NCBI RefSeq assembly: GCF_001968815.1
Contig: NZ_MIEQ01000046.1
Coordinates: 186,001-250,000 of the forward strand
DNA from: Motiliproteus sp. MSK22-1
GTDB taxonomy: Bacteria; Pseudomonadota; Gammaproteobacteria; Pseudomonadales; Balneatricaceae
DNA length: 64,000 bases
Reading direction: 5' to 3'
This document shows, in pieces, positions 1 to 11,043 of this stretch (its first letter is position 1; every line of letters starts with the position of its first letter). The notes beneath the pieces are model-generated. The model saw only the letters and a program-made list of their open reading frames with translations, made no database searches and was not told the DNA's origin. A program made the position numbers and the translations under genes.

Positions 1-568
1 TTCGACCGTCCGCCTGGCAGGTTCTTCTGGCGCAAACCCGTTCGCCTGCATTGCCTCCGGCATAGCAGCACTATGGGGCCCCGCCCACGGCGGCGCTAAC
101 GAAGCGGTCCTGACGATGCTTGACGAAATCGGCAGTGTGGAAAACATTCCTGATTTTATTAACAAGGCCAAAGATCCTAACGACCCGTTCAGACTGATGG
201 GCTTCGGTCATCGCGTATACCGCAACTTCGACCCTCGAGCTAAAGTCATGAAAGTTTCTTGTGACGAAGTTCTTAAGGAGCTTGGATTAGAAGACGACCC
301 GATGCTTAAGATGGCTAAAGAGCTGGAGAGAATCGCTCTTGAAGATGATTACTTTGTAGAACGCAAGCTGTACCCGAACGTTGACTTCTACTCAGGCATC
401 ATTCTTAAAGCTATTGGTATTCCAACCAACATGTTTACTGTTATTTTCGCCCTGTCTAGAACTATCGGCTGGATTTCACACTGGAGCGAGTTCCACAGCA
501 GCCCTAACCGCATCGGACGCCCTCGTCAGTTGTATACGGGCCCTAGCAAAAGAAGCTATCCTGGCTAA
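1..568 (+). CDS. gltA: Citrate synthase, C-terminal part (5' end outside window)
   Basis: This is the last ~188 codons of type II citrate synthase, which condenses oxaloacetate and acetyl-CoA in the TCA cycle. The frame is open from base 2. The reading starts with [17 protein letters not shown] and continues through [11 protein letters not shown], which carries an active-site His, and [14 protein letters not shown], the oxaloacetate/CoA-binding loop with the second catalytic His. The catalytic Asp lies in [10 protein letters not shown]. The end, [18 protein letters not shown], fits the normal family C terminus, so the 3' end is intact and only the 5' end is missing. A rho-independent terminator follows within 35 bases. 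The gene is convergent with prpE. Confidence 0.96.
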   Translation, partial: STVRLAGSSGANPFACIASGIAALWGPAHGGANEAVLTMLDEIGSVENIPDFINKAKDPNDPFRLMGFGHRVYRNFDPRAKVMKVSCDEVLKELGLEDDPMLKMAKELERIALEDDYFVERKLYPNVDFYSGIILKAIGIPTNMFTVIFALSRTIGWISHWSEFHSSPNRIGRPRQLYTGPSKRSYPG

Positions 569-601
569 CAGTTAAGACCTGGCATATAAAGACACCATTA
601 A

Positions 602-637
602 AAACCCTCGTAAAGAAAATACGAGGGTTTTTTTATT
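602..637 (+). terminator. Rho-independent terminator of gltA
   Basis: An 11-bp perfect stem, AAACCCTCGTA (602-612) pairing with TACGAGGGTTT (620-630), has a 7-nt loop and is followed by a T-rich tract. It lies 33 bases after the gltA stop. Confidence 0.9.
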
Positions 638-793
638 CCCGCCCGGCGGCTGCTCACTGCCGGTCGCCTGCCCTTCCTTTTTCACCACACAACTTCTCAT
701 ACTTCCTTTCTTGACCCTGCTGGTTTTTAGCTGTGAAAAAGCATCCTATGAAAAAGAAACTTATAAGAAAGCGACCTATAAAAAGTAATGCAT

Positions 794-820
794 AAAAAAG
801 GCCCGCACAACAGGCGAGCC
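794..820 (-). terminator. Rho-independent terminator of prpE
   Basis: Read on the minus strand, GGCTCGC pairs with GCGGGCC (one G-U pair) around a CTGTTGT loop and is followed by TTTTTT. It sits about 25 bases past the prpE stop. The remainder of 638-793 between the two convergent genes shows no gene. Confidence 0.75.
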
Positions 821-845
821 CCCAGCTGCTAACAGCGGATTGAGA

Positions 846-2738
846 TCAGCTTCCCCCAATTCCGTGAGCACCCATAATTTCAGTGATTTCAGGTAAGCTG
901 GCCGGATCATCAATCGTTGACGGAACACTGTACTCTTCTCCGTCTGCGATTTGACGGAGGATTTTTCTCAAAATCTTACCCGATCTGGTTTTCGGTAAGC
1001 GCTGGACAACAATCGCCGTTCTAAAACAGGCCACTGCGCCTATTTCTTTTCGAACCATCGCAACCAGCTCAGCTTCCAGCTCCTTCTCATCGACATCAAC
1101 ACCATCTTTAAGCAGCACCAGGCCTACAGGGTTTTGTCCTTTCAGACTATCCGAGATCCCTATGACAGCGCACTCAGCAACCGCTGGATGATCCGCTACA
1201 ATCTCTTCCATTTCTCCAGTGGATAAGCGATGCCCAGCCACATTAATAACGTCGTCCGTTCGACCCATGATGAATACGTAGCCTTCATCGTCTTTGTAGC
1301 CACCATCCCCGGACACATAGTATCCGTCAAATATTGCCAGATAACCTGTTCTAAAGCGCTCAAAATCCCCCCAAACAGTCGGCAGACATCCCGGAGGAAG
1401 TGGCAACTTAATCGCGACATTACCCTGCTCGTTTGGCCCGACTGGATTACCCTTGGAGTCAAGTATTTGAACATCAAACCCAGGAGAAGGCAGCGTTGAA
1501 GAACCCGGTTTCGGCTCCTTGGCCTCTATTCCCATTAAATTACCGCAAATAGCCCAGCCCGTTTCAGTCTGCCACCAGTGATCAACAACCGGCAGACCCA
1601 GCAAATCCTTAACCCAATAATAAGTAGGCGGATCAAGTCGCTCACCGGCCATAAAGACATATTTCAAATGAGAAAGATCATAAGGCTTTAAACACTCAGA
1701 ATCAGGATCTTCTTTACGAATCGCTCTAAAAGCAGTTGGAGCTGAGAACAAGGCCTTAACTTTATACTCTTCACAGACACGCCAAAAAGCCCCTGCATCA
1801 GGCGTTCTAACAGGCTTACCTTCATAGAAAACGGTAGAAAGACCTGTCAGAAGAGGACCATAGACAATGTAAGAGTGACCAACCACCCAGCCAACATCCG
1901 ATGCCGCCCAGAAAACATCACCCGGATCCATATCGTAAATAGCCTTCATGCTGTAACGAAGCGCCACTGCATGGCCACCGTTATCACGAACAACTCCTTT
2001 GGGCTTACCCGTCGTACCGGAGGTGTAAAGGATGTACAGTGGGTCTGTACCCTTAACCGGAACACAGTCTGCAGGCTTTGCTGCAGCGATTTCTTCCTCC
2101 CAGTCCAGATCCCGCCCAGAGGTCATTTCAGCTTCTACCTGCGGACGCTGATAGACAATGCACTTTTGAGGCTGATGAGCGGAAAGCTCAATCGCCTTAT
2201 CCAACATGGGTTTGTATGGGATGATTTTCTGTATCTCTATACCACAGGACGCCGTGACGACAACCTTTGGCTCCGCGTCATCAATACGAACAGCCAGTTC
2301 ATGAGGAGCAAACCCACCAAAAACAACAGAATGCACCGCACCTAAACGCGCACACGCCAGCATTGCAATGGATGCCTCCGGAATCATCGGCATATAAACA
2401 ACGACTCTGTCTCCCTTTTCAACCCCCTGGGCCTTTAATACACCAGCAAACAATGCAACCTGATCCCGCAGCTCTTTGTAGCTGATCGCTTTCTTTACGC
2501 CGGTGACGGGAGAATCGTAATACAGCGCAATCTGATCACCCCGACCATTATTCACATGATGATCCAGAGCCATATAAGATGTATTCATCTCACCATCAGC
2601 AAACCAACGATCAATACCGTTTTCGTCTTTTGACAGGATATGTTCCGGCTTCTTGAACCACTCCAGGGCTTCTGCTTTTTCGGCCCAGAATTCGGCTGGA
2701 GCCTCGATAGATCGGTTATATTCACTCAGATAGGCCAT
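846..2738 (-). CDS. prpE: Propionyl-CoA synthetase (acetyl-CoA synthetase-like)
   Basis: An AMP-forming acyl-CoA synthetase of 630 aa, the usual PrpE length. It activates propionate (and probably acetate) to the acyl-CoA through an acyl-adenylate. The ATP loop YTSGTTGKPKG is near residue 238. ASDVGWVVGHSYIVYGPLL and the motif GKPVRTPDAGAFWRV are more typical of PrpE than of Acs. The catalytic, acetylatable Lys lies in KTRSGKILRKIL near residue 590. Start ATG 2738 has GGGAAC upstream. The gene is alone in its unit and convergent with gltA. The methylcitrate-cycle genes are not in the window. Acs is the alternative, but length and motifs favour PrpE. Confidence 0.88.
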   Translation of the reverse strand: MAYLSEYNRSIEAPAEFWAEKAEALEWFKKPEHILSKDENGIDRWFADGEMNTSYMALDHHVNNGRGDQIALYYDSPVTGVKKAISYKELRDQVALFAGVLKAQGVEKGDRVVVYMPMIPEASIAMLACARLGAVHSVVFGGFAPHELAVRIDDAEPKVVVTASCGIEIQKIIPYKPMLDKAIELSAHQPQKCIVYQRPQVEAEMTSGRDLDWEEEIAAAKPADCVPVKGTDPLYILYTSGTTGKPKGVVRDNGGHAVALRYSMKAIYDMDPGDVFWAASDVGWVVGHSYIVYGPLLTGLSTVFYEGKPVRTPDAGAFWRVCEEYKVKALFSAPTAFRAIRKEDPDSECLKPYDLSHLKYVFMAGERLDPPTYYWVKDLLGLPVVDHWWQTETGWAICGNLMGIEAKEPKPGSSTLPSPGFDVQILDSKGNPVGPNEQGNVAIKLPLPPGCLPTVWGDFERFRTGYLAIFDGYYVSGDGGYKDDEGYVFIMGRTDDVINVAGHRLSTGEMEEIVADHPAVAECAVIGISDSLKGQNPVGLVLLKDGVDVDEKELEAELVAMVRKEIGAVACFRTAIVVQRLPKTRSGKILRKILRQIADGEEYSVPSTIDDPASLPEITEIMGAHGIGGS

Positions 2739-3152
2739 TGCACCGTTCCCTTTAATTATAGATTTTCAGGAGAGCTGTCAGATAAACCGTCAGTCATATT
2801 GTAGACAGTTATCTGTTTTCATACCGGTACTTTAACTGAATTGATTATTTTTTTATCTACTACGATAGGCGAACATCACAGTCTGAAGCGCCCATTTTTT
2901 ATCGGTATTTGGAAGTAAAAAGGATATATTTCGATTTTTTTCACTTCAGAGGTTTTTCAAAAAAATCAGTATAAACGCAAAAACTGTCGACAATCTTATT
3001 CAGACATAAAAAAAGCCCTGCGGATACAAGGCTTTTATGTCATTAATTGCTGACTAATTCTTCATAAGGCAGAGGATTTTTCCGGTATCAACGAAAAACA
3101 AACTCCAGGCTGAACTGAGCTTCAATCGGGCCTGCCTGTCGATGGGCTCCAG
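2739..3152. other. Intergenic region prpE-upp
   Basis: This 414-base AT-rich stretch must carry the prpE promoter (not resolved) and contains the upp terminator near 3008-3037. No ORF with a credible start was found. Confidence 0.6.
3006..3037 (-). terminator. Rho-independent terminator downstream of upp
   Basis: On the minus strand AAAAGCC pairs with GGCTTTT, extended by CTTG/CAGG-like partial pairing, and runs into a string of T. It lies about 115 bases past the upp stop, so the upp transcript would have a long 3' UTR. Confidence 0.65.
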
Positions 3153-3782
3153 CTACTTCGTCCCAAATATTTTGTCTCCAGCGTCACCCAGTCCCGGTAG
3201 TATATAACCTTGTTCATTCAACCGCTGATCCACAGAAGCCGTGTAGATCTCGATATCAGGGTGCGCCGACTCAACTTTGGCAATCCCTTCAGGAGAAGCG
3301 ACTAAAAACAACCCTTTGATGCTGGTACACCCGGCCTCTTTAAGCATATCAATGGTTGCAATCAAGGTTCCACCGGTGGCAAGCATAGGATCAATAATCA
3401 ATGCCGTTCGATCCTGGATATCCCCAACCAGCTTTTCAAAATAGGGGACCGGCTCTAAAGTCTCCTCGTTTCGATAAAGACCAACAACACTGACTTTCGC
3501 GCTAGGAATCAGCTGCAACACACCATCAAGCATTCCCAGTCCTGCCCGAAGAATAGGCACGACCGTTATTTTTTTCCCCTTTATAACATCGACCATCAGC
3601 GGCGACCCCGTCCAGCTTTCAATTTCCTGCCGCTCTGTTTCCAAAGAACGGGTTGCCTCATATGTCAGAAGGTTTCCAACCTCTCCGGACAGCTCCCTGA
3701 AATGCTTGGTGCTGATACCGTTTTTTCTCATTAACCCTAACTTATGCTGGATCAGGGGGTGTTTAATCTCATGAACGGCCAT
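3153..3782 (-). CDS. upp: Uracil phosphoribosyltransferase
   Basis: A 209-aa protein of normal family length that salvages uracil by transferring phosphoribosyl from PRPP to give UMP. The PRPP loop [17 protein letters not shown] is near residues 128-145. The uracil-binding C-terminal region contains [16 protein letters not shown]. The start ATG at 3782 follows GAGGAATAC, a good ribosome site. It is divergent from hpt, so two purine/pyrimidine salvage PRTases share one 328-base intergenic region. Confidence 0.97.
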   Translation of the reverse strand: MAVHEIKHPLIQHKLGLMRKNGISTKHFRELSGEVGNLLTYEATRSLETERQEIESWTGSPLMVDVIKGKKITVVPILRAGLGMLDGVLQLIPSAKVSVVGLYRNEETLEPVPYFEKLVGDIQDRTALIIDPMLATGGTLIATIDMLKEAGCTSIKGLFLVASPEGIAKVESAHPDIEIYTASVDQRLNEQGYILPGLGDAGDKIFGTK

Positions 3783-4110
3783 GTATTCCTCTTTGCACTA
3801 GGCACTATAGGGCTTTGATGGGACTCGTACACATCAATCCCAACGATGATAAATTCAGACTAACAAAAAGAATCTGTCGCCAGGTTCAGGGCTGTCTATG
3901 TCAGAATTCCAAACAACCAGAAACAGCGACTACAAATAGTCCCAAATGGGTGTATCGAATCAAAAACCGGCTTTAAATAACCATGCCTTATCGACAAAAT
4001 TCCCCGCACTGCTATACGGCAACACTAAAATTGACCGATTGTATCGTAATTCTTCATACGATTGTATAATGCCCGACTTCATAATCCAGACGCTTTGGAG
4101 CAGCTTTGCC
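3783..4110. promoter_or_regulatory. Divergent upp/hpt promoter region
   Basis: The 328-base gap between two divergent salvage genes. A consensus -10 hexamer TATAAT is at 4065-4070, 40 bases before the hpt start. No well-spaced -35 is seen: TTGACC at 4031 is 28 bases away. The hpt reading frame stays open through this region to 3946, but nothing there looks like coding sequence. Confidence 0.45.
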
Positions 4111-4662
4111 ATGACCCTTTCCAGCGATGAAATTAACGCTATTCACAATGAAGCAGACTGTCTAGCTACAGCTGATCAACTGGACCAAGCACTAGACAGT
4201 ATGGCTCAGGATATTAAGAAGGAGCTTGCAGACAGTTGCCCGCTCGTCCTGAGTGTGATGAATGGCGGTCTGATCCCCACGGCTCAACTCATTCTGAAAC
4301 TCGATTTTCCTTTAGAACTGGATTATCTCCATGCGACGCGCTACGGAGATGCTGTGGAAGGAGCTGAACTTGAATGGAAGGTCTATCCTGCCACATCAAT
4401 TGAAAACCGGACGGTTCTGGTGGTGGATGATATTTTCGACCAGGGACACACCCTCGAAGCCGTCTGCAAATACCTGAGCGCCAAAGGTGCGAAACAAGTC
4501 CTGAGTGCCGTGGTTATTAACAAACTACATGATCGTAAAGTGGATTTCCGACCCGATTATATTGGATTAGAGATCGAAGACCGCTTTTTATATGGATTTG
4601 GCATGGATTACAAAGGCTACCTGCGCAATGCCAATGGAATTTATGCTGTAAAAGGCCTTTAG
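4111..4662 (+). CDS. hpt: Hypoxanthine-guanine phosphoribosyltransferase
   Basis: A 183-aa purine-salvage PRTase making IMP/GMP from hypoxanthine/guanine and PRPP. The PRPP-binding motif VLVVDDIFDQGHTL lies near residues 102-115, and the flexible-loop region YGDAVEG and the substrate-binding VINKLHDRK segment are present. The open frame begins at 3946, but the start is placed at ATG 4111. The protein from there has the family length, GGAG precedes it, and the upstream segment has no family similarity and overlaps a promoter-like TATAAT. No other gene is obviously in the unit. Confidence 0.9.
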   Translation: MTLSSDEINAIHNEADCLATADQLDQALDSMAQDIKKELADSCPLVLSVMNGGLIPTAQLILKLDFPLELDYLHATRYGDAVEGAELEWKVYPATSIENRTVLVVDDIFDQGHTLEAVCKYLSAKGAKQVLSAVVINKLHDRKVDFRPDYIGLEIEDRFLYGFGMDYKGYLRNANGIYAVKGL

Positions 4663-4924
4663 GGAATCGGCGAAACTCCCTAACTCCCGGGGCGAGCTCT
4701 GGAGCGACAGCTGCTTTGTCAGACAGCTTGGAAAGAAGTCGTCATTCCGCTACGCTGTCTTTCACGCATTGAGCCATTCCAGGGCTTACAGAGAACATAA
4801 TGAACTTATTCGAGGGTTCCTTAATATTCGCTGTCGAGATCTACAACAGAAAAATATCCCCGCGTGGCTGCATACAGCTCTTTGAGAGACAGCCCGGATG
4901 ACTTTAAACTGAGATAAAGACTAT

Positions 4925-5161
4925 ATGGATGCTGAGTATTCAGAATGGGTAATCATTGGGCTTGGGTTGATGTCACTGATTACTGTCCTCTACCAATACC
5001 TGCGAAGCCGAAAGAGAAAAATTCCTCTTTCGGCTCAAAATGATGTGAAAGCCAAGCGCTTATGGCAATGTGACCCTCAGGCCTACCAGCGAAAATTTGG
5101 CGATATTGATCGACAACTACAGGCCAACTTAGAGAAAAACCCAAAAGACGAAGGGACCTGA
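4925..5161 (+). CDS. Small single-pass membrane protein, unknown
   Basis: A 78-aa protein that I do not recognise. Residues 8-28 (VIIGLGLMSLITVLYQYL region) form one transmembrane segment, followed by the basic RSRKRK, which suggests N-out, C-in topology, and then a charged cytoplasmic tail. A weak GAGATAAAG lies upstream of the ATG. It stands alone between hpt and panP. The 262 bases before it (4663-4924) show no gene; they contain short imperfect inverted repeats around AGCTGCTTTGTCAGACAGCT only. Confidence 0.5.
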   Translation: MDAEYSEWVIIGLGLMSLITVLYQYLRSRKRKIPLSAQNDVKAKRLWQCDPQAYQRKFGDIDRQLQANLEKNPKDEGT

Positions 5162-5298
5162 GAAATCTAAGATCCAGGCGGTCTATTTAATTCCTTTTCT
5201 AAGACAGCCCCAAACAGACAAACAGTCGGGATTACCTTATATGTTTCGCGTTAGGGGACCCGCGAACAGACCTCTTGGACCTCAGCCCTGTGCACAAC

Positions 5299-6948
5299 CT
5301 ATACATACGAGTGAGCAACCAGATCGTCCAGCTCCCCTATTCTTTTTTCTAATAAGCTATCATTACTGATTTGCCGCTGCTCATCCAGCACAGACCGCAG
5401 CACCTCAACAGTCGTCAACGGGTTTGCCAGTACAACTCTAAATACTGTGATTGACTGGTGGTTATGCAAGGGAGGATTAAGCTGTGTCCTTGAAACAAAG
5501 GCAAGGCCGTGCTCTCGTTGAGTTTTTTGAATAAAACGTGTGATTTTGTTCAGCACCTCATTGGCGTTGACCTGATCCTGAAACGTCCCATTTTTAAACA
5601 ATTTTTGCACAGACGCCGGAACCCAGCGATAAGTAAGAATATTGAGCTCCGGTTCTGTAACCAATTCAAAATCTTCAGATTCACAGATCATCTCGGCAAA
5701 TCGCTGAGCTTTTTCAATACCCTGATTAATAAGCAGCTCATAACCGCCGCGACCAATGATATTAAGCGCAGAGTGGACCAGCATTGCCATCCCGGGGCGG
5801 GAACCTTCCAGAGTATTGCTGCCCAAATCTTTAGAATCTCTGCGAATAATGTATTGAGCATGATGCTCAATACTGGTCAGGGTATCAGGGTCCCTAAAAA
5901 GAACAAGCCCCACACCCATCGGAACGTAGAGTTGTTTATGGGCATCAATGGTAACTGAATCCGCTCTCTCGATGCCCTTAAGCATATGCCGGTGAGTATT
6001 GGAAAAGACCGCTGGTCCTCCCCAAGCCCCGTCGACATGAAAATGAATCCCTTCAGATTCAGCAATATCGGCCAGGGCGTCCAGTGGATCTATATTCCCT
6101 GTTTCCGTTGTACCGGCAATACCAATAAGGGCAAAGGGGCGTATATTCCTGGTCTTTAGTTCAACGAGCTTATTTCGAAGCGAATCCAGTTTAATTTTGT
6201 TGTTCTGGTCAGTATCGATCGCAATAACCTGTTCCCGACCAATACCCAGCAGATCTGCCGACTTACTCAACGAATAGTGGCCTCGTTGTGAAACGAGAAT
6301 AGCGGCTCCCTCACAACCATAATGCCGATAAGCACTGAATACCCCCTCTTTAGCGATACCGCCAAATTCTCCCTCAGGGCCAAACGCTTTGTTCCTTGCC
6401 GCCCAAAGCGCGGTAATATTGGCAACCGTTCCCCCCGAACAAAAAGCCCCAAGATGTTGATGACTATCATGTAGCCAACGCTCATAGAACCCTTCATTCT
6501 GATCGTATATCAGTCGATGCAGCATACCCAACACCTGACGTTCAAGCGGCGTAAAAACCTTGGACGTTTCGGTTTTAACCAGATTTTGATTTAGGGCAAT
6601 CATGATTTTGGACAACGGAATCATGAAATAAGGCAATGCCGAAGTCATGTGGCCGATAAAGCTAGGTGATGAAGTGTGGACAGACTGTGCGACCACCTTC
6701 TCCATCAGGAATTCTGTCTGCTCTGAAACAAACTTAGGCTCTTCAGGAATTAAGGTGCTGGAAAAATCTTTTTCAATTTTGACAAGATCAGTTTCCTCCG
6801 CAACGATGTGTTTTTGCAAAAAACCGATCATATTCTCTGATATCCCCTCATCAATCTTTCTCAAAACAGAATCAGGGGCTTCAGGAATTGTAAAAATACG
6901 GTAGAGATTAGCCATGCTTGCACGAGCGTGCTTGCTGCTGTCGGACAT
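5299..6948 (-). CDS. panP: Pyridoxal-phosphate aspartate 1-decarboxylase (PanP type)
   Basis: A group II PLP-dependent decarboxylase, 549 aa, matching the PanP family that makes beta-alanine from aspartate for pantothenate/CoA synthesis in bacteria lacking PanD. FCSGGTVANITALWAARN, HVDGAWGG (Asp binding the PLP nitrogen, near residue 304) and DAHKQLYVP (Schiff-base Lys near residue 336) are all present. The frame is open to 7047, but the start is placed at ATG 6948. GCGGAG sits 10 bases before it there, and the extra 33 residues are hydrophobic and not family-like. It is divergent from metH. Glutamate decarboxylase activity is the alternative; assignment is from overall resemblance. Confidence 0.85.
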   Translation of the reverse strand: MSDSSKHARASMANLYRIFTIPEAPDSVLRKIDEGISENMIGFLQKHIVAEETDLVKIEKDFSSTLIPEEPKFVSEQTEFLMEKVVAQSVHTSSPSFIGHMTSALPYFMIPLSKIMIALNQNLVKTETSKVFTPLERQVLGMLHRLIYDQNEGFYERWLHDSHQHLGAFCSGGTVANITALWAARNKAFGPEGEFGGIAKEGVFSAYRHYGCEGAAILVSQRGHYSLSKSADLLGIGREQVIAIDTDQNNKIKLDSLRNKLVELKTRNIRPFALIGIAGTTETGNIDPLDALADIAESEGIHFHVDGAWGGPAVFSNTHRHMLKGIERADSVTIDAHKQLYVPMGVGLVLFRDPDTLTSIEHHAQYIIRRDSKDLGSNTLEGSRPGMAMLVHSALNIIGRGGYELLINQGIEKAQRFAEMICESEDFELVTEPELNILTYRWVPASVQKLFKNGTFQDQVNANEVLNKITRFIQKTQREHGLAFVSRTQLNPPLHNHQSITVFRVVLANPLTTVEVLRSVLDEQRQISNDSLLEKRIGELDDLVAHSYV

Positions 6949-7148
6949 TAAAGCAAACTCCGCTTTATACCAAAGAACAAAATACCAAAGTGCAACGTCG
7001 GGCAAGTATTTCAGAGCCGTATCCATAAAGCAATTGCAGAAAACCATACTTAGGAATCAGAACAATAATTCAGCTCATGACAAGATGAAGTGTTTTCAAT
7101 ACGTTAACGGAAGATTGCCAGTACAATGCCAAGAATACTCCACCCCGT

Positions 7149-10100
7149 GTGAACGTCGTCCAATACATAGGCATTACACGCAATAATACAATTATGCTTC
7201 TGAAGGATTTAGCTGTGCCTCAATCGAATAGACAAACACCAGATTTTCACTCTGACACAAGCTCACAGCCTCTTGCCTCCTCACGAGGACTCAGCCTAAG
7301 GGAAAGCCTTCAACAACGTATCCTCATCCTTGACGGGGGTATGGGGACGATGATTCAGCAACAGAAGCTGGAAGAACAGGATTACCGGGGAGAACAGTTC
7401 CAGAAATGGCCCGTTGATCTCAAAGGCCACAACGATTTGCTGGTACTGACACAAGCACCGCTAATTCGCGATATTCATGAGTCTTATCTCGAAGCAGGGG
7501 CTGACATTCTCGAAACCAACACCTTTAATGCCAATGCAATCGCGCTTGCTGATTATGAGATGTCACATCTGTCACGAGAAATTAATCTCGAAGCCGCAAA
7601 GTTAGCTCGATTGGCCGCAGATAAATACAGCGCACAAACACCCGACCGTCCGCGCTACGTGGCAGGGGTATTAGGGCCAACCAATCGAACAGCATCTATT
7701 TCACCGGATGTTAACGATCCAGCAAAACGTAATGTCAGTTTTGATCAGCTGGTCGATGCGTACATTGAATCCACTGAAGCACTGATTGAAGGCGGTGCTG
7801 ACCTGATCTTAATAGAAACGATCTTTGACACCCTAAATGCCAAGGCAGCGATCTATGCAGTAGAAACCTGTTTCGATCAACTAGGCTTGCGCCTTCCGGT
7901 TATGATTTCAGGCACAATTACCGATGCATCAGGCCGCACGCTTACCGGTCAAACCACAGAAGCTTTTTGGAATTCTGTCAGCCACGCACAACCGATTTCA
8001 GTAGGTCTTAACTGCGCACTGGGTCCTGCTGAGCTTCGACAATATCTGGAAGAACTTTCCAATATCAGCAATACCTTTGTTTCGGCTCACCCTAATGCAG
8101 GATTACCTAACGCCTTTGGTGAATATGATGAAACGCCCAAGCAAATGGCCGATGAGATTGAACAGTGGGCCAAAAGTGGCTTCTTGAATATTATCGGAGG
8201 CTGCTGCGGGACTACCCCAGAGCACATTCGAGCTATCGCGGAGGCTGTTTGCAAATATCCCCCCAGGGTTATACCTGATATAGCAGTCTGTAACCGGCTT
8301 TCAGGGCTGGAGCCTCTCAATATCTATCCGGACTCTCTATTTGTTAACGTCGGCGAACGGGCCAATGTAACAGGCTCTGCGGTTTTTCGTCGCCTGATCA
8401 AAGAACAGGACTATGAAACCGCTATCGATATTGCCCTCAAGCAGGTAGAGAACGGCGCACAGATTATTGATGTGAACATGGATGAGGGCATGCTTGACTC
8501 AGAGTCTGCGATGGTGCGTTTTCTAAACTTAATCGCCGGAGAACCCGATATTGCCAGAGTTCCCATCATGATAGATTCATCAAAGTGGGAAATAATTGAA
8601 GCCGGTTTAAAGTGCGTTCAGGGCAAGAGTATCGTTAACTCTATAAGCCTCAAGGAAGGAGAAGATAAGTTTGTCGCTCAAGCCCGTATTATTCGCCGCT
8701 ATGGTGCCGCTGTCGTGGTTATGGCTTTCGATGAAGACGGTCAGGCCGACACTTATGAACGCAAGGTTGAAATATGCACCCGATCTTACGAAGTTTTGAC
8801 CCAAAAAGTCGGCTTTCCTGCGGAAGACATTATTTTTGATCCTAATATCTTTGCCGTAGCAACAGGCATAGATGAACACAACAACTATGCGGCTGATTTT
8901 ATTGAAGCAACCCGTACAATCAAGGAAACCCTTCCTCATGCCATGGTTTCAGGGGGCGTGTCCAATGTATCCTTTTCCTTTCGGGGTAACAATCCGGTAA
9001 GAGAAGCCATACATGCAGTCTTTCTTTATCACGCAATTAAAGCGGGTATGGATATGGGGATTGTTAACGCCGGACAATTGGCAATTTATGAGGATATACC
9101 CGAAAAACTAAGAAATGCCGTTGAAGATGTTATTCTCAATCGTCACAAGGATGCAACCGAACAATTGTTATCTATTGCCGCAGACTACAGTAGCCAAGGA
9201 GCACAGCAGGATAACCAAAGCAACAACGCCTGGCGTGAACTGGATGTCAACGGTCGTCTCTCTCATGCCCTTGTGAAAGGGATCACTGAGTACATTGAAG
9301 AAGATACCGAAGAAGCGCGCCAGCAGCACGACCGTCCCCTTCAGGTTATTGAAGGCCCTCTTATGGAGGGAATGTCTGTCGTCGGTGATCTGTTCGGTGC
9401 CGGGAAAATGTTTTTACCCCAGGTTGTAAAGTCTGCCAGAGTCATGAAGAAAGCCGTTGCCTATCTGATGCCCTTTATTGACGCGGAAAAAAAGGGCACT
9501 GAATCAAGCAGCAATGGTAAAATCCTGATGGCCACTGTTAAGGGTGATGTCCACGATATCGGCAAAAATATTGTAGGCGTGGTACTTCAGTGCAATAACT
9601 TTGAAATTATCGATTTAGGAGTCATGGTTCCCGCTGATAAGATCATTAAAACTGCACAGGAGGAAAACGTTGATTTGATCGGTCTTTCCGGACTGATTAC
9701 ACCATCTCTTGACGAAATGGTCCACGTTGCCAAAGAACTAAAGCGCCTGAACATGAATATCCCGTTAATGATAGGCGGGGCCACAACATCAACGATGCAC
9801 ACAGCGGTAAAAATCGAACCTAACTACGATGCGCCTACGGTTTATGTAAACAATGCATCTCGTAGCGTAGGTGTCGCTACTGCTTTATTGAGTGATAACC
9901 AAAAAAATGCCTTCGTCGAGGAAGTAAGACAAGAGTACAGCGAAGCCCGTGAGCGACATTACAGTAAAGCAAAAGACGCCCGAAGGGTTAATCTGGAGAA
10001 GGCCCGAGCCAACAAGTATCCTATCGATTGGAACAGCTATACTCCGATGATACCAAACACCCCTGGTATTACGCTTTTTGATGATTACGACATCGCAGAG

Positions 10101-10976
10101 CTTATAGACTATATCGATTGGACCTTTTTCTTCCATGCCTGGGAGCTTAAACGTCGTTTTCCACATATTCTGGAAGACGAAGCTCTCGGTGAAGAAGCGC
10201 GTAAACTGTATTCTGATGCCCAGGCCATGCTTAAGCAGATCATCGACAACAAGTTACTGGTCGCCAAAGCAGTTATTGGTATTTTTCCTGCCAACCAGGT
10301 TGGTGAAGATGATATTCGGCTCTATACCGATGAGAGCCGGACAGATTCTCTTGCAACGCTTCATCATTTACGTCAACAAACGTTACAACCAGAGGGACGA
10401 TACAATCACTGTCTGAGTGATTTTATTGCTCCAGCTGATAGCGGAAAACAAGACTACCTGGGCGCATTCGCAGTGTCGGTTGGTTTTGGTGTTGACGACA
10501 TGGTTGCGCGCTTTGAAGCAGACCATGATGACTACAACAGCATCATGATCAAAGCGCTGTCAGATCGCTTGGCTGAAGCATTGGCAGAGTGCATGCACGA
10601 ACGTGTTCGAAAAGAATTATGGGGATATGCAGCGGATGAAAACTACAGTACTGAAGAGTTAATAAAAGAGCCCTATCGCGGTATTCGTCCTGCTGCAGGT
10701 TATCCTGCCTGCCCTGATCATACGGAGAAAGCCTTATTATGGGAACTTCTTGAGGTAGAAGAAAGAACCGGCATCAGCGTAACGGAAAGCTTTGCCATGG
10801 TGCCCACTGCATCTGTCAGTGGCTGGTATTTCGCCCATCCTCAAAGTAAATATTTCTCAGTCGGAAAGATAGCTGAAGATCAAGTCGAAGACTATGCCAA
10901 GCGAAAAGGAAAGGATCAACGAGAGATGGAACGCTGGTTATCTCCGAATCTCGGATACGAACCAGAAGATTCCTGA
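7149..10976 (+). CDS. metH: Cobalamin-dependent methionine synthase
   Basis: It transfers the methyl group of 5-methyl-THF to homocysteine through methylcobalamin. All modules are present in order. The homocysteine domain carries zinc ligands in GLNCALGP (near 288) and GGCCGTT (near 351). The pterin domain includes [13 protein letters not shown]. The B12 cap and B12 domain carry [11 protein letters not shown], whose cobalt-ligand His is near 802. The AdoMet activation domain has [15 protein letters not shown] near 1180. At 1275 aa it is ~48 longer than the E. coli enzyme, all at the N terminus. GTG 7149 and ATG 7194 are both possible starts and neither has a clear ribosome site. No cobalamin riboswitch was recognised in the 200-base gap to panP. 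Confidence 0.96.
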   Translation: MNVVQYIGITRNNTIMLLKDLAVPQSNRQTPDFHSDTSSQPLASSRGLSLRESLQQRILILDGGMGTMIQQQKLEEQDYRGEQFQKWPVDLKGHNDLLVLTQAPLIRDIHESYLEAGADILETNTFNANAIALADYEMSHLSREINLEAAKLARLAADKYSAQTPDRPRYVAGVLGPTNRTASISPDVNDPAKRNVSFDQLVDAYIESTEALIEGGADLILIETIFDTLNAKAAIYAVETCFDQLGLRLPVMISGTITDASGRTLTGQTTEAFWNSVSHAQPISVGLNCALGPAELRQYLEELSNISNTFVSAHPNAGLPNAFGEYDETPKQMADEIEQWAKSGFLNIIGGCCGTTPEHIRAIAEAVCKYPPRVIPDIAVCNRLSGLEPLNIYPDSLFVNVGERANVTGSAVFRRLIKEQDYETAIDIALKQVENGAQIIDVNMDEGMLDSESAMVRFLNLIAGEPDIARVPIMIDSSKWEIIEAGLKCVQGKSIVNSISLKEGEDKFVAQARIIRRYGAAVVVMAFDEDGQADTYERKVEICTRSYEVLTQKVGFPAEDIIFDPNIFAVATGIDEHNNYAADFIEATRTIKETLPHAMVSGGVSNVSFSFRGNNPVREAIHAVFLYHAIKAGMDMGIVNAGQLAIYEDIPEKLRNAVEDVILNRHKDATEQLLSIAADYSSQGAQQDNQSNNAWRELDVNGRLSHALVKGITEYIEEDTEEARQQHDRPLQVIEGPLMEGMSVVGDLFGAGKMFLPQVVKSARVMKKAVAYLMPFIDAEKKGTESSSNGKILMATVKGDVHDIGKNIVGVVLQCNNFEIIDLGVMVPADKIIKTAQEENVDLIGLSGLITPSLDEMVHVAKELKRLNMNIPLMIGGATTSTMHTAVKIEPNYDAPTVYVNNASRSVGVATALLSDNQKNAFVEEVRQEYSEARERHYSKAKDARRVNLEKARANKYPIDWNSYTPMIPNTPGITLFDDYDIAELIDYIDWTFFFHAWELKRRFPHILEDEALGEEARKLYSDAQAMLKQIIDNKLLVAKAVIGIFPANQVGEDDIRLYTDESRTDSLATLHHLRQQTLQPEGRYNHCLSDFIAPADSGKQDYLGAFAVSVGFGVDDMVARFEADHDDYNSIMIKALSDRLAEALAECMHERVRKELWGYAADENYSTEELIKEPYRGIRPAAGYPACPDHTEKALLWELLEVEERTGISVTESFAMVPTASVSGWYFAHPQSKYFSVGKIAEDQVEDYAKRKGKDQREMERWLSPNLGYEPEDS

Positions 10977-10991
10977 ATCAGTAGTCGTTCC

Positions 10992-11027
10992 ATCAAACAG
11001 GCGTAAAACAGAATACGCCTGTTTGAT
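10992..11027. terminator. Hairpin between convergent metH and sensor kinase genes
   Basis: A 14-bp perfect stem, ATCAAACAGGCGTA (10992-11005) with TACGCCTGTTTGAT (11014-11027) and an 8-nt loop. It lies 16 bases after the metH stop and 17 bases before the end of the opposite gene. There is no T tract on either side, so it is probably a bidirectional terminator of weaker type. Confidence 0.6.
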
Positions 11028-11043
11028 ATCTACAGGGTTGCTG

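Noticed and set aside
1-568. Possible frameshift or truncation at the gltA C terminus
   Set aside because: The ending matches the normal citrate synthase C terminus and a terminator follows; only the 5' part is outside the window.
1875-2345. 156-codon plus-strand ORF
   Set aside because: Antisense shadow of prpE; no ribosome site and low-complexity reading.
3946-4110. N-terminal extension of hpt
   Set aside because: Not family-like, lacks a ribosome site and contains a TATAAT promoter element.
7048-7148. Cobalamin or SAM riboswitch before metH
   Set aside because: The gap is about 100-200 bases and shows no recognisable conserved riboswitch core.
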